A stretch of DNA of 64,000 nt from the NCBI GenBank assembly GCA_036971475.1, contig JBAIZL010000003.1, positions 83,973,595-84,037,594 of the forward strand, written 5' to 3'. The notes below the pieces were generated by a model, which was given only the letters and a program-made list of their open reading frames with translations, was not told the DNA's origin and did no database searches. Below are positions 10,640 to 19,436 of this stretch, piece after piece; position 1 is the stretch's first letter, and each line of letters starts with the position of its first letter. The position numbers and the translations under genes are program-made. Origin of the DNA: Prosapia bicincta. Its lineage: Eukaryota; Arthropoda; Insecta; Hemiptera; Cercopidae.

Positions 10640-10778
10640 GTATCCAAAGGGAGTCTCCATTGGTGTAATAACGCAATCCGACCTAAATATAACTAGAGAG
10701 AGTTTGTACATCCTATCTAATGACATTTGGCTGCATATGTATTTAGAAGGAGTTTCCAGTGGTGAAATAACGCAATAC
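10640..10778 (+). repeat. 99-bp satellite, leftmost piece (A-type)
   Basis: About 1.4 monomers, starting within a monomer at GTATCCAAAGGGAG directly after the 3' LTR. The last ~45 bp match the variant monomer at 20681-20725 base for base as far as I can see. The 8.65-kb element then interrupts the monomer at CAATAC, and the remainder of the monomer is found at 19431 onward. Confidence 0.95.
10773..10778. repeat. Target-site duplication, left copy (CAATAC)
   Basis: CAATAC directly precedes the left end AGTAGAAGTG. The same six bases follow the right end at 19431-19436. The uninterrupted site is seen in the monomer at about 20717-20732 (ACGCAATACGACCT), with a single CAATAC. Confidence 0.9.
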
Positions 10779-11149
10779 AGTAGAAGTGACCATACTTTGG
10801 CACAAACTACCCCTAACTTGCCTGTACTTCACCTAGGACTATAGGGGTGGTTTTGGATGATGGAGGAGGCCGATGCGGCCTTGATCCTAGCCATGTGGGT
10901 GGTTTCGACCACGTCTAGAGGGGTGGGGGTAGTTTTTCGAAAAAAAATATATTCTACCCCACTAACCTAAGCCAGCCAAATTGCATCTAACCTAACCTAC
11001 TCCTAGGTGTGGGGATTTCCTCAGCTACGTTCAGGACCTTCCCCGAGGATGCTCCGGGGGTAGATTGGGGTTGGGGGTAGTTTTCGAAAAAAATTTGGAA
11101 AAATGTGTCTTGACTGATAGGGTGTGTCTAGAGTGCATTATCGCTATGG

Positions 11150-11440
11150 TTGGGGGTGGTTTCACCTGAGGGTAGTTTTTAAATAAAATATGAAATTGCC
11201 AAAAATCGATCGGTTGGATCAAATGACCGTTCGGGGTTTGTATAGAGTCCGGTATGGACTGTTGTGTGGGTGGGATCACCAAGGGGTAGTTTTAAAATAA
11301 TATATGAAATTGCCAAAAATCGATCGGTTGGATCGAATGACCGTATGGGGTATGTATAAAGTCCATTATGGACTGTTGCGGGGGTGGTTTCACCTAGGGG
11401 TAGTTTTTAAATAATATATGAAAATGCCAAAAATGATCGG
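11150..11440 (+). repeat. 114-bp tandem repeat in the left arm
   Basis: About 2.4 copies of a unit containing TGAAATTGCCAAAAATCGAT; that motif starts at 11191, 11305 and (diverged) 11419, giving a period of 114 bp. The mirror set is in the right arm at about 18770-19020. Confidence 0.85.
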
Positions 11441-12360
11441 GTCCTAGGTAAACGTCACCCAGGACCTAGCCCTCAGGTAAAGCCATCTCGAGGCCGGCCC
11501 CTAGGTAAAGTAACCCTGGAATAGCTCCGGTGGAGGGGGTAACTTTTGGAAAGATTTAATGGTTATCTGATGACGTATCAGCGCTCGAGCGACTCTAGGC
11601 ATGCAGTAGGCTCACCTTAACTATCGTGGTCTACCCTAAATGTTTTGGGTGATGAGGGGCCCGGGGTATATGATTGCCAAACTCAAAATTTGTCTATGCT
11701 ACTAAATTAATAAACAATGCAACAAAGCCCTATCGTTTCGGGGAATACGTTTGGCCTACATAACCAGTGACCGTGTGCAGGACATGTGCAAACCTGCAGA
11801 GATAAAACAGTATCTTAAAACCGCAACGGCAGCCGGTGACCAGGTAAAGCTACCACGGACCCCGGAATCGTGCTCGAGGTAAAGCCACCCAGGAGCCAGG
11901 CCTCAGGTAAAACCAACCCGAAGAATGCCCTTAGGTAAAGTAACCCTGGAATCAGGCCTTAGGTAAAGCTACCTTGGAGTCAGGCCTTAGGTAAAGCAGT
12001 CAGCCTTTAAGTAAAGCTACCCAAGAGCCGGGCCAAGATTGTTGCTATATCAATTACAGCCTCTCGACTAAGACAAGTACCTCCACCAAAGTCTTGGGTA
12101 AAACTGCCTTGGAGTCAGACCATAGGTAAAGTCACCCTGGAGCCGTGTTTGAGGTAAAGCCGAACAAACAGCTAGGCCTTAGGTATAGCCTCCATGGAGT
12201 GTGGACTTAGGTAAAGCCGTCCCTAAGCCAGCACTTAGTTAGAGCCACCTTGGAGAAAGGCCTGAGGTAAAATCACACTAGATTCAGACTTTAAGTAAAG
12301 ACACCCTGGAGAACGGCCTTAGGTAAATTCACGCTAGAGCAAGGCTTTAGGTGAGTGGTA
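11440..12360 (+). repeat. Degenerate ~28-bp minisatellite (left arm)
   Basis: Repeated units of the form CCTTAGGTAAAGctACCcTGGAGtCAGG. The clearest run is near 11930-12000, where the period is exactly 28 bp. Further units occur at 13095-13265. The inverse units appear at 18180-18730 and 14880-15040. Confidence 0.8.
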
Positions 12361-12934
12361 GTTTATAATAATATATGAAAGCATCAAAAATGATAGGTTA
12401 GATCAAATGACCAAGGTTTCGACTAAACAACAGTGAACCACTGTCTTACGCTAAGTTTAACCTACCAATTTACACTCATTTCAATCCACCAACAAATACG
12501 GTAAATTCAAATATACTGTGCGGGGAATCGACCTATCACATTGCAGGGGCTTGGTAGACCCACGCAACGGTCGCTGTAAGGTCTGTAGGCATATATACTA
12601 TGTTAAGGCAACATGCATGATAGGCCTATATAGTATGTTAAACAAATATACATGTAAACCTACATAGATTCATATACTATGTTAAGCCAATATATACGAT
12701 AACCCACATAATGTGTTAAACAAATAAGTATGTAAGCCTACATACATACTATGCTAAGCCGATATACATGAATCCCTAAATGCGCCTACTATGTCGGTAA
12801 ACCACTGGTCAAACCCCTTATGATCTAAACTAGTTTCACCTCGTCTATCAGGTAGAACCTCAGGCAGGCAACCGTATAATATGGGGAGTACTATAGGGTA
12901 CATCTACCAATGCGTAACCTATCAAGCCCACGTA

Positions 12935-13095
12935 AAGATTTAATATATTTGATGACGTGTCCGCGTTCGAGCGACTCTATGCAGGTATTAGGCCCACCCT
13001 AACTAGAGTGTTGTACCCTAAATGATATGGCTGATGCGGGGCAAAGGGTTATGATTGCCAAACTCGAAATTTGTCTATGCTACTAAATTAATAAA
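12935..13095 (+). repeat. Direct repeat of 11560-11725 within the left arm
   Basis: Both segments run through GATGACGT...CGAGCGACTCTA, ACCCTAAATG and GATTGCCAAACTC...TTTGTCTATGCTACTAAATTAATAAA with moderate divergence. Only the 12935-13095 copy has its counterpart in the same place in the right arm. Confidence 0.8.
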
Positions 13096-13320
13096 GCTAC
13101 CTTAGGGTCAGCCCTTGGGTAAAGCAACCCCGGAGTCTGGCCATAGGTAAAGCCAGCTTGGAGTCAGGTCTTAGGTAAAGTTATGCTTGAGGCCAGGTCT
13201 CAGATAAGGCCTCTCTGGAATCAGACCTTAGGTAAAGCCTCTCTGGAGTCAGACCTTAGGTAAGAGTCATGCTTGGACTGGTAAAACAACTATCAATGCA
13301 TGCCCAATCTCAATAGCTAC
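13093..13320 (+). repeat. Inner inverted repeat, left copy
   Basis: The segment CTACCTTAGGGTCAGCCC through GGTAAAACAACTATCAATGC reappears in reverse complement at 14822-14935. The right copy lacks about 120 bp found on the left (about 13150-13270). It forms a second, nested inverted repeat around 13320-14820. Confidence 0.8.
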
Positions 13321-13715
13321 GTAGACAGCTAATATTGCATACCCTATCACAATAACTCCTTAAAGACGGCTACCACTTAACAATAGCTACGTAGAACCTG
13401 TTACCAACCCATGACCAAATTATATAATTACCTCTATCAACGCATGACCAACGGCAATAGCTACGTATAGACATCTAAGAATGCCTGACTTAAGCCAATA
13501 GTTACGTAAAGTCAATACATTTTATCTATCATCATAGCCCCGTGAAGACAGCTACAATATCATGCCCTACCACAATAGCTAAGTAAAACGGTCAACGACC
13601 CATGGCCCAAGACAATATTTACGTAACGATCTAGAGCAATGCATTAGCTAAGACAATTGCTCAGTAAAGACAGACACCAATGCATACCCCATCACAATAT
13701 CTCTGTACATGCTAG
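13270..13715 (+). repeat. ~40-bp degenerate minisatellite
   Basis: About ten units of the type CAATAGCTACGTAAAGACAG...AATGCATGCCCTATCA, with spacing varying from about 31 to 41 bp. Confidence 0.75.
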
Positions 13716-13729
13716 ATTCCAGGATGATC

Positions 13730-14050
13730 CTATACTGTACCAGAGTATGTTGGAAGTGCTAGCTTAGACATGTTAGAGGCCGTGATGATCTTCCTCTTTA
13801 TCATAGTATACCCTGTAGATGGGCAGATGCGATAATCCTGTTTGAAATGAGAACCACATGAATAAGGTCTGATCATGGTCATAGGCACAGGTATGTAACA
13901 GCCCGAAGGCCCTGCCCTGTGATTGACCTGCAGATAGAATAATGTTAAAGTAAGTATGGTGGCAAGCCAAACAGTTAATCCTATACAAATGGTATGACCG
14001 TTAAACATATTGTTAGACACCATCTTGAAAGACATTTTGTTTGACGTCAT
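13730..14050 (-). CDS. Unrecognised 106-codon ORF with one hydrophobic segment
   Basis: The longest frame in the non-repetitive core of the 8.65-kb element. Starting at the first ATG (14050, minus strand), the peptide has a short polar N-terminus, then an uninterrupted hydrophobic stretch of about 23 residues (roughly residues 20-43, ICIGLTVWLATILTLTLFYL) that could be a membrane helix, then a basic/polar C-terminal half with three Cys. No family is recognised. The frame lies between minisatellites and at least one other minus-strand frame overlaps it. A chance open frame is the more likely explanation; it is listed because it is the only candidate product of the element. Confidence 0.15.
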   Translation of the reverse strand: MTSNKMSFKMVSNNMFNGHTICIGLTVWLATILTLTLFYLQVNHRAGPSGCYIPVPMTMIRPYSCGSHFKQDYRICPSTGYTMIKRKIITASNMSKLALPTYSGTV

Positions 14051-14219
14051 TTGCTGCGGTTATGCTGATAAATTCAGAGTGCGCTATCGCGGTCGGGTGC
14101 TGGTGATTAACAATATTACTGTAAAGGTTTTAAACAAGCATTTATTTGTCGAGCTCTGTGTGTGAACTTATCTACACCTGCAATGAAACGTAATAACACC
14201 GTTTATTGACTTAGCACAA

Positions 14220-14830
14220 TCTGTAGGATAATGTAAGGTAACGTGCATATTGGTTTAATACAGGATGTGTGTAGATTTACATGTATATCGGCTTAACACA
14301 GTATGTAGGCCTATGTAGGTTAACACCCATATATACTTAATACGTGTTTACATGCATATTGGATTAACAGAGCATGTGTTGCTATGTAGCTTTACGTACA
14401 TATTGGCTTATTACAGGAGGAATGTAGGGTATCATGCATATTGGCCTAATACAGGATGTATATGGGTTAACATGCATATTATTTTAACACAGTATGTAGG
14501 GCTATGTAGGGTAACATGCATTTTGTCTTATTTCGGGAGGAATGTAGGTTTACACGCTTATTGGCTTAATACAGGATGTAGGCCTATGTAGGGTAACATC
14601 CGTATTGTCTTATTTCGGGAGGAATGTAACTTTATATTCATCCTGGCTTAACTCAGTATGTAGGCCTATGTACGGTAAAGTGCATATCGGCTTAACACAA
14701 TATGTAGGGCTATGTAGGGTAACATGCATTTTGTCTCATTTCAGGGGGAATGTAGGTTTACACGCTTATTGGCTTAATACAGGATGTAGGGTAACGCACA
14801 TAATGGTGTAATACAGGATGTGTACTATTG
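14220..14830 (+). repeat. Alternating 38/44-bp minisatellite
   Basis: Units of the type GCATATTGGCTTAATACAGGATGTA...GGTAACAT, alternating with a form containing GTCTTATTTCGGGAGGAATG. Two adjoining units form a dimer of about 82 bp (for example from 14519). Related units return at 16690-17240 and in the arms at 12590-12780. Confidence 0.8.
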
Positions 14831-14935
14831 AGATTGGGTATGCATTGATAGTTGTTTTACCACTCCAAGCTGGCTATACCTATGGCCAGACTCCGGGGTT
14901 GCTTTACCCAAGGGCTGACCCTAAGGTAGCATTAC
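14822..14935 (-). repeat. Inner inverted repeat, right copy
   Basis: Reverse complement of parts of 13093-13320, with a ~120-bp deletion relative to that copy. It reads GCTGGCTATACCTATGGCC and GGGTTGCTTTACCCAAGGGC. Confidence 0.8.
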
Positions 14936-15640
14936 CTAAAGTCTAGCTCCAAAGAGGTTGCTTCAAATAAGGACTGACTCCAAGGTAGCTTTACCTAGGG
15001 CCTACCTCAAAGGTTGCTTTACCTAAGATTTGATGGAGGTATTTTTAGTATGCTGTAACTGATACAACAGACCTAGACAATATGTGTAAAGCCCCAGATC
15101 ATAAAGGCCTTGACGGTTTCTACATAGCAATTTTGGTAGGCGTTGGTAGCTCAGATCATAAAGGCTTTTGCCAGTGCCTTCACTAACCATAACCCATTTG
15201 TACTAGGTGTAAGTTTGTTGGTTGATTTGTGTAAGTTTTTCAACTTTGATTAGTTGAAACGTTAATAATTTGATCTGGCCATAGCCGCCATAGCCTATTT
15301 GAACTTGGTGGAAATGTTGTTAGTTTGAACTTCGTGTATGTTGGTCGGTTAAACTTAGCGTAATGTTGTTTAATTGAAACGTTGGTCATTTTATCTAGCT
15401 CTGTTGTCAGGCTATGTATTGGTTGTCAGGCTATGTATTTGATTCAGGGTTAGGTATCTATTGTCTAGCTATGTAGCCTATGGTCAGGCTACGTATGTTG
15501 TCAGGCCGTGTAGGCTATGGTGAGGCTAGGTATCTGTTGTCAGGGCGTGGGTTACTCTTGCATTACCGTAGATCTGTGTCTATGGATAACCGGCTTAGCA
15601 TAGTATGTGGGTTTACATACATAACACAAAATGTAGGCTA
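14936..15640. other. Core spacer of the long-TIR element
   Basis: It contains a few inverse 28-bp units (to about 15040), a duplicated phrase GATCATAAAGGC (near 15098 and 15154), and several GTCAGGCTATGTA phrases near 15400-15530. No frame of note. Confidence 0.6.
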
Positions 15641-16700
15641 ACTATATATATATATTACCCAAGCTATGCATTGGATATTATGTGTTAACTTGTATTCAAG
15701 CCTCTCATCGGCTACTATGTGATAACCCATAGTCAATCTATGTATCGAATACTATGTGTTAGCCCTAGTTAGGCTATGCATCGGCTACTATGTGTTAACC
15801 ATTCGCCTAGCTATGCATCAGATACTATGTGTTAATCATTAGCCCTGCTATGCATCGGATACTATGTGTTACCCTTAGTCGGGCTATGCATCGGCTACTA
15901 TATGTTAACTTGTAGTCAACCTATTCATCAGATACTATGTGATAACCATTAGCCATACTATGCAATGGATACTATGTGTTAGTTTGTATTCAACCTACTC
16001 AACGGATACTTTGTGTTAAACCATTATGTGTTAGCCCCAGTCAGGCTATGCATCGGATATTATGTGTTAACCCTTAGTCACGCTAACCATTAGTTAACCA
16101 TTAGCCCAGCTATGCATGGGATACTATATGTTGGTCATTAGCCAGGTCGTGCATTGGATAGTATGTGTTAACTTGTATTCCAACTTCTCATCGGATATTA
16201 TGTGTTACCTTGTAGTCAGGCTATCCATCGGATATTATTTGTTAACCCCTAGTCAAGTTATGCTTTGGATACCATGTGTTAACCATTACTCAATCTATGC
16301 CTCGGATACTATGTGTTTGCCCTAGTCAGGCTATGCATCGGCTACTATATGTAAACTTGTCGTCAAACTATTCATCAGATACTATGTGTTAGCCCGTTAG
16401 TCAAGCTACACATCGGATATTATGTGTTAACCCGTAGTCAAGCTAACCATTAGTTAACCATTAGCCTAGCTAATCAACGGGTACTACTTGATGAACATTA
16501 GCCTGGCTATGCACTGAATATTATGTGTTGGGGCATACTCAAGCTACTTATCGGATACTATATGTTAACCCAATGTCAGACAATGCATCGGATACTAAAT
16601 GTTAATGATTAGTCAAGCTATGTATCAGGTACTATGTGGGAAACTCGTAGGATACTGTGTGATAACCATTAGCTAAACTATGCATTGGTATAATGTTTTA
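15640..16700 (+). repeat. ~38-bp minisatellite
   Basis: More than twenty units of the type CTATGCATCGGATACTATGTGTTAACC-ATTAGTCAAG, with many substitutions and small indels. Confidence 0.82.
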
Positions 16701-17240
16701 TAATTTGTAGGCCCTTGTCGGCTTAGCATAATATGTATGCAGGCTTACACACATATTTGTTTAACGCAGTATGTAGGCCTAACATAGTATATACGCCTAT
16801 CTATGATAGCATGCATGTTGGCTTACCATAGTATTTATTTGGTTTACACGCATATTTATTGAACACACTATATAGGGAAATCACGTATGCTGGCTTAACA
16901 TAGTATATAAGCCTATGTAGGATAGCATTCATGTTGGTTAGCATAGTATTTATGTGGGTTTACACGCATATCTGTTTAGCACAGTATGTAGGCTTAGCAT
17001 ATTATTTATCTAGGTTTACATGCATATTTGTTTAACACAGTATACAAGCTATCATTCATCCCGGCTTAACATATTATATAGGCCTATGTGGGTAACGGGG
17101 ATATTGGCCTAATACAGGATGTATATAGGTTAACCTGCATATTGGTTTAACAGCGTATATATGGCTATGCAGAGTATATTGAATGCTGGTTTAACATAGT
17201 ATATATGCCAGAATGTTGGCTTAGCACTGTATGTATATAG
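16690..17240 (+). repeat. Minisatellite related to 14220-14830
   Basis: Units containing GGCTTAACATAGTATATAGGCCTATGTAGG and a partner with TTTACACGCATATTTGTTTAACACAG, irregularly spaced. Confidence 0.7.
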
Positions 17241-17438
17241 GTTGCGTAACTTTTATAAATTATATTGTAGTATTTGAGACACAGCCGCGCGGGTTTTAAG
17301 CTTGCTATAGTGGTCACCGGCTGTTATTGCGGTTTTAAGATAATGTGTTATCTCTGCTTGTTTGCACATGTCAAGCACACAGTCACCGGTTATGTATGCC
17401 ACGCGTATTCCTACAAACGATAAGGCTTTGTCGCATTG

Positions 17439-19430
17439 TTTATTAATTTAGTAGCATAGACAAATTTCGAGTTTGGCAATCATAACCCTTTGCCCCGCAT
17501 CAGCCATATCATTTAGGGTACAACACTCTAGTTAGGGTGGGCCTAATACCTGCATAGAGTCGCTCGAACGCGGATACGGCATCAAATATATTAAATCTTT
17601 ACGTGGGCTTGATAGGTTATGTATTGGTAGATGTACCCTATAGTACTCCCCATATTATACGGTTGCCTGCCTGAGGTTCTACCTGATAGACGAGGTGAAA
17701 CTAGCTCAGATCATAAGGGGTTTGGCCAGTGGTTTACCGACATAGTAGGCGCATTTAGGGATTCATGTATATCGGCTTAGCATAGTATGTATGTAGGCTT
17801 ACATGCTTATTTGTTTAACACATTATGTGGGCTATCGTATATATTGGCTTAACATAGTATATGAATCTATGTAGGTTTACATGTATATTTGTTTAACATA
17901 CTATATAAGCCTATATGCATGTTGCCTTAACATAGTATATATGCCTACAGACCTTACAGCGACCGTTGCGTGGGTCTACCGAGCCCCTGCAATGTGATAG
18001 GTCGATTCCCCGCACAGTCTATTTGAATTTACCGTATTTGTTGGTGGATTGAAATGAGTGTAAACTGGTCGGTTAAACTTAGCGTAAGACAGTGGTTCAC
18101 TGTTGTTTAGTCGAAACCTTGGTCATTTGATCTAACCTATCATTTTTGATGCTTTCATATATTATTATAAACTACCCCTCACCTAAAGCCTTGCTCTAGC
18201 GTGAATTTACCTAAGGCCGTTCTCCAAGGTGCCTTTACTTAAAGCCTGAATCTAGTGTGATTTTAACTCAGGCCTTTCTCCAAGGTGGCTCTAACTAAGT
18301 GCTGGCTTAGGGACGGCTTTACCTAAGTCCACACTCCATGGAGGCTATACATAAGGCCTAGCTGTTGGGCGGCTTCACCTCAAACACGGCTCCAGGGTGA
18401 CTTTACCTATGGTCTGACTCCAAGGTAGTTTTACCCAAGACTTTGGTGGAGGTACTTGTCTTAGTCGAGAGGCTGTAATTGATATAGCAACCATCTTGGC
18501 CCGGCTCTTGGGTAGCTTTACTTAAAGGCTGACTGCTTTACCTAAGGCCTGACTCCAAGGTAGCTTTACCTAAGGCCTGATTCCAGGGTTACTTTACCTA
18601 CTGCATGCCTAGAGTCGCTCGAGCGCTGATACGTCATCAGATAACCATTAAATCTTTCCAAAAGTTACCCCCACCACCGGAGCTATTCCAGGGTTACTTT
18701 ACCTAGGGGCCGGCCTCGAGATGGCTTTACCTGAGGGCTAGGTCCTGGGTGACGTTTACCTAGGACCCGATCATTTTTGGCATTTTCATATATTATTTAA
18801 AAACTACCCCTAGGTGAAACCACCCCCGCAACAGTCCATAATGGACTTTATACATACCCCATACGGTCATTCGATCCAACCGATCGATTTTTGGCAATTT
18901 CATATATTATTTTAAAACTACCCCTTGGTGATCCCACCCACACAACAGTCCATACCGGACTCTATACAAACCCCGAACGGTCATTTGATCCAACCGATCG
19001 ATTTTTGGCAATTTCATATTTTATTTAAAAACTACCCCTAGGTGAAACCACCCCCAACCATAGCGATAATGCACTCTAGACACACCCTATCAGTCAAGAC
19101 ACATTTTTCCAAATTTTTTTCGAAAACTACCCCCAACCCCGAATCTACCCCCGGAGCTTCCCCGGGGAAGGTCCTGAACGTAGCTGAGGACTCCCCCACA
19201 CCTTGGGTTAGGTTAGGTTAGATGCAATTTGGCTGGCTTAGGTTAGTGGGGTAGAATATATTTTTTTTCGAAAAACTACCCCCCACCCCTCTAGACGTGG
19301 TCGAAACCACCGCCATGACTAGGATCAAGGCCGCAACGGCCGCCTCCATCATCCGAAACCACTCCTATAGTCCTAGGTGAAGTACAGGCCAGGTAGGGGT
19401 AGTTTGTGCCAAAGTATGGTCACTTCTACT
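17439..19430 (-). repeat. Right inverted-repeat arm
   Basis: Reverse complement of the left arm, ending CACTTCTACT at 19430. It lacks the ~325-bp segment found at 11609-11932. It includes a short TTAGG-type run, GGGTTAGGTTAGGTTAG, at about 19204-19220. The left arm has the complementary CCTAA form at about 10990-11003, interrupted there. Confidence 0.88.
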
Positions 19431-19436
19431 CAATAC
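19431..19436. repeat. Target-site duplication, right copy (CAATAC)
   Basis: It follows the right end of the long-TIR element and continues as CAATACGACCTATATATAAC, the normal satellite sequence. Confidence 0.9.

Larger units (their letters stand above)
10779..13095 (+). repeat. Left inverted-repeat arm
   Basis: It can be followed against the reverse complement of 17439-19430 with high similarity (few differences per 100 bp). Compared with the right arm, the left has about 325 extra bases at 11609-11932. Part of that extra piece (11610-11850) resembles the reverse complement of 17330-17540, i.e. an additional copy of the inner end of the arm. Homology ends within CTACTAAATTAATAAA at about 13095. 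Confidence 0.88.
10779..19430. mobile_element. 8.65-kb long-terminal-inverted-repeat element, probably non-autonomous DNA transposon
   Basis: An element of 8,652 bp inserted inside a satellite monomer. It starts AGTAGAAGTGACCATAC and ends with the exact reverse complement, and is flanked by a 6-bp CAATAC duplication. The outer arms are inverted repeats of about 2.3 kb (left) and 2.0 kb (right). The interior (13096-17438) consists of minisatellites of roughly 40, 38/44 and 38 bp plus short unique stretches. No transposase, integrase, polymerase or capsid-like frame is visible. Six-base duplications, long TIRs and 5'-AG ends are features reported for Polinton/Maverick elements. Fold-back-type elements also have long, repeat-built arms, and Dada elements make 6-7 bp duplications. 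The superfamily is therefore open; that it moved as a unit is well supported by the duplication and empty site. Confidence 0.85.

Noticed and set aside
14352..14811. Plus-strand frames of 68-79 codons with repeated HIGLTQYV/AYWLNTG phrases
   Set aside because: They are read-throughs of the 38/44-bp minisatellite.
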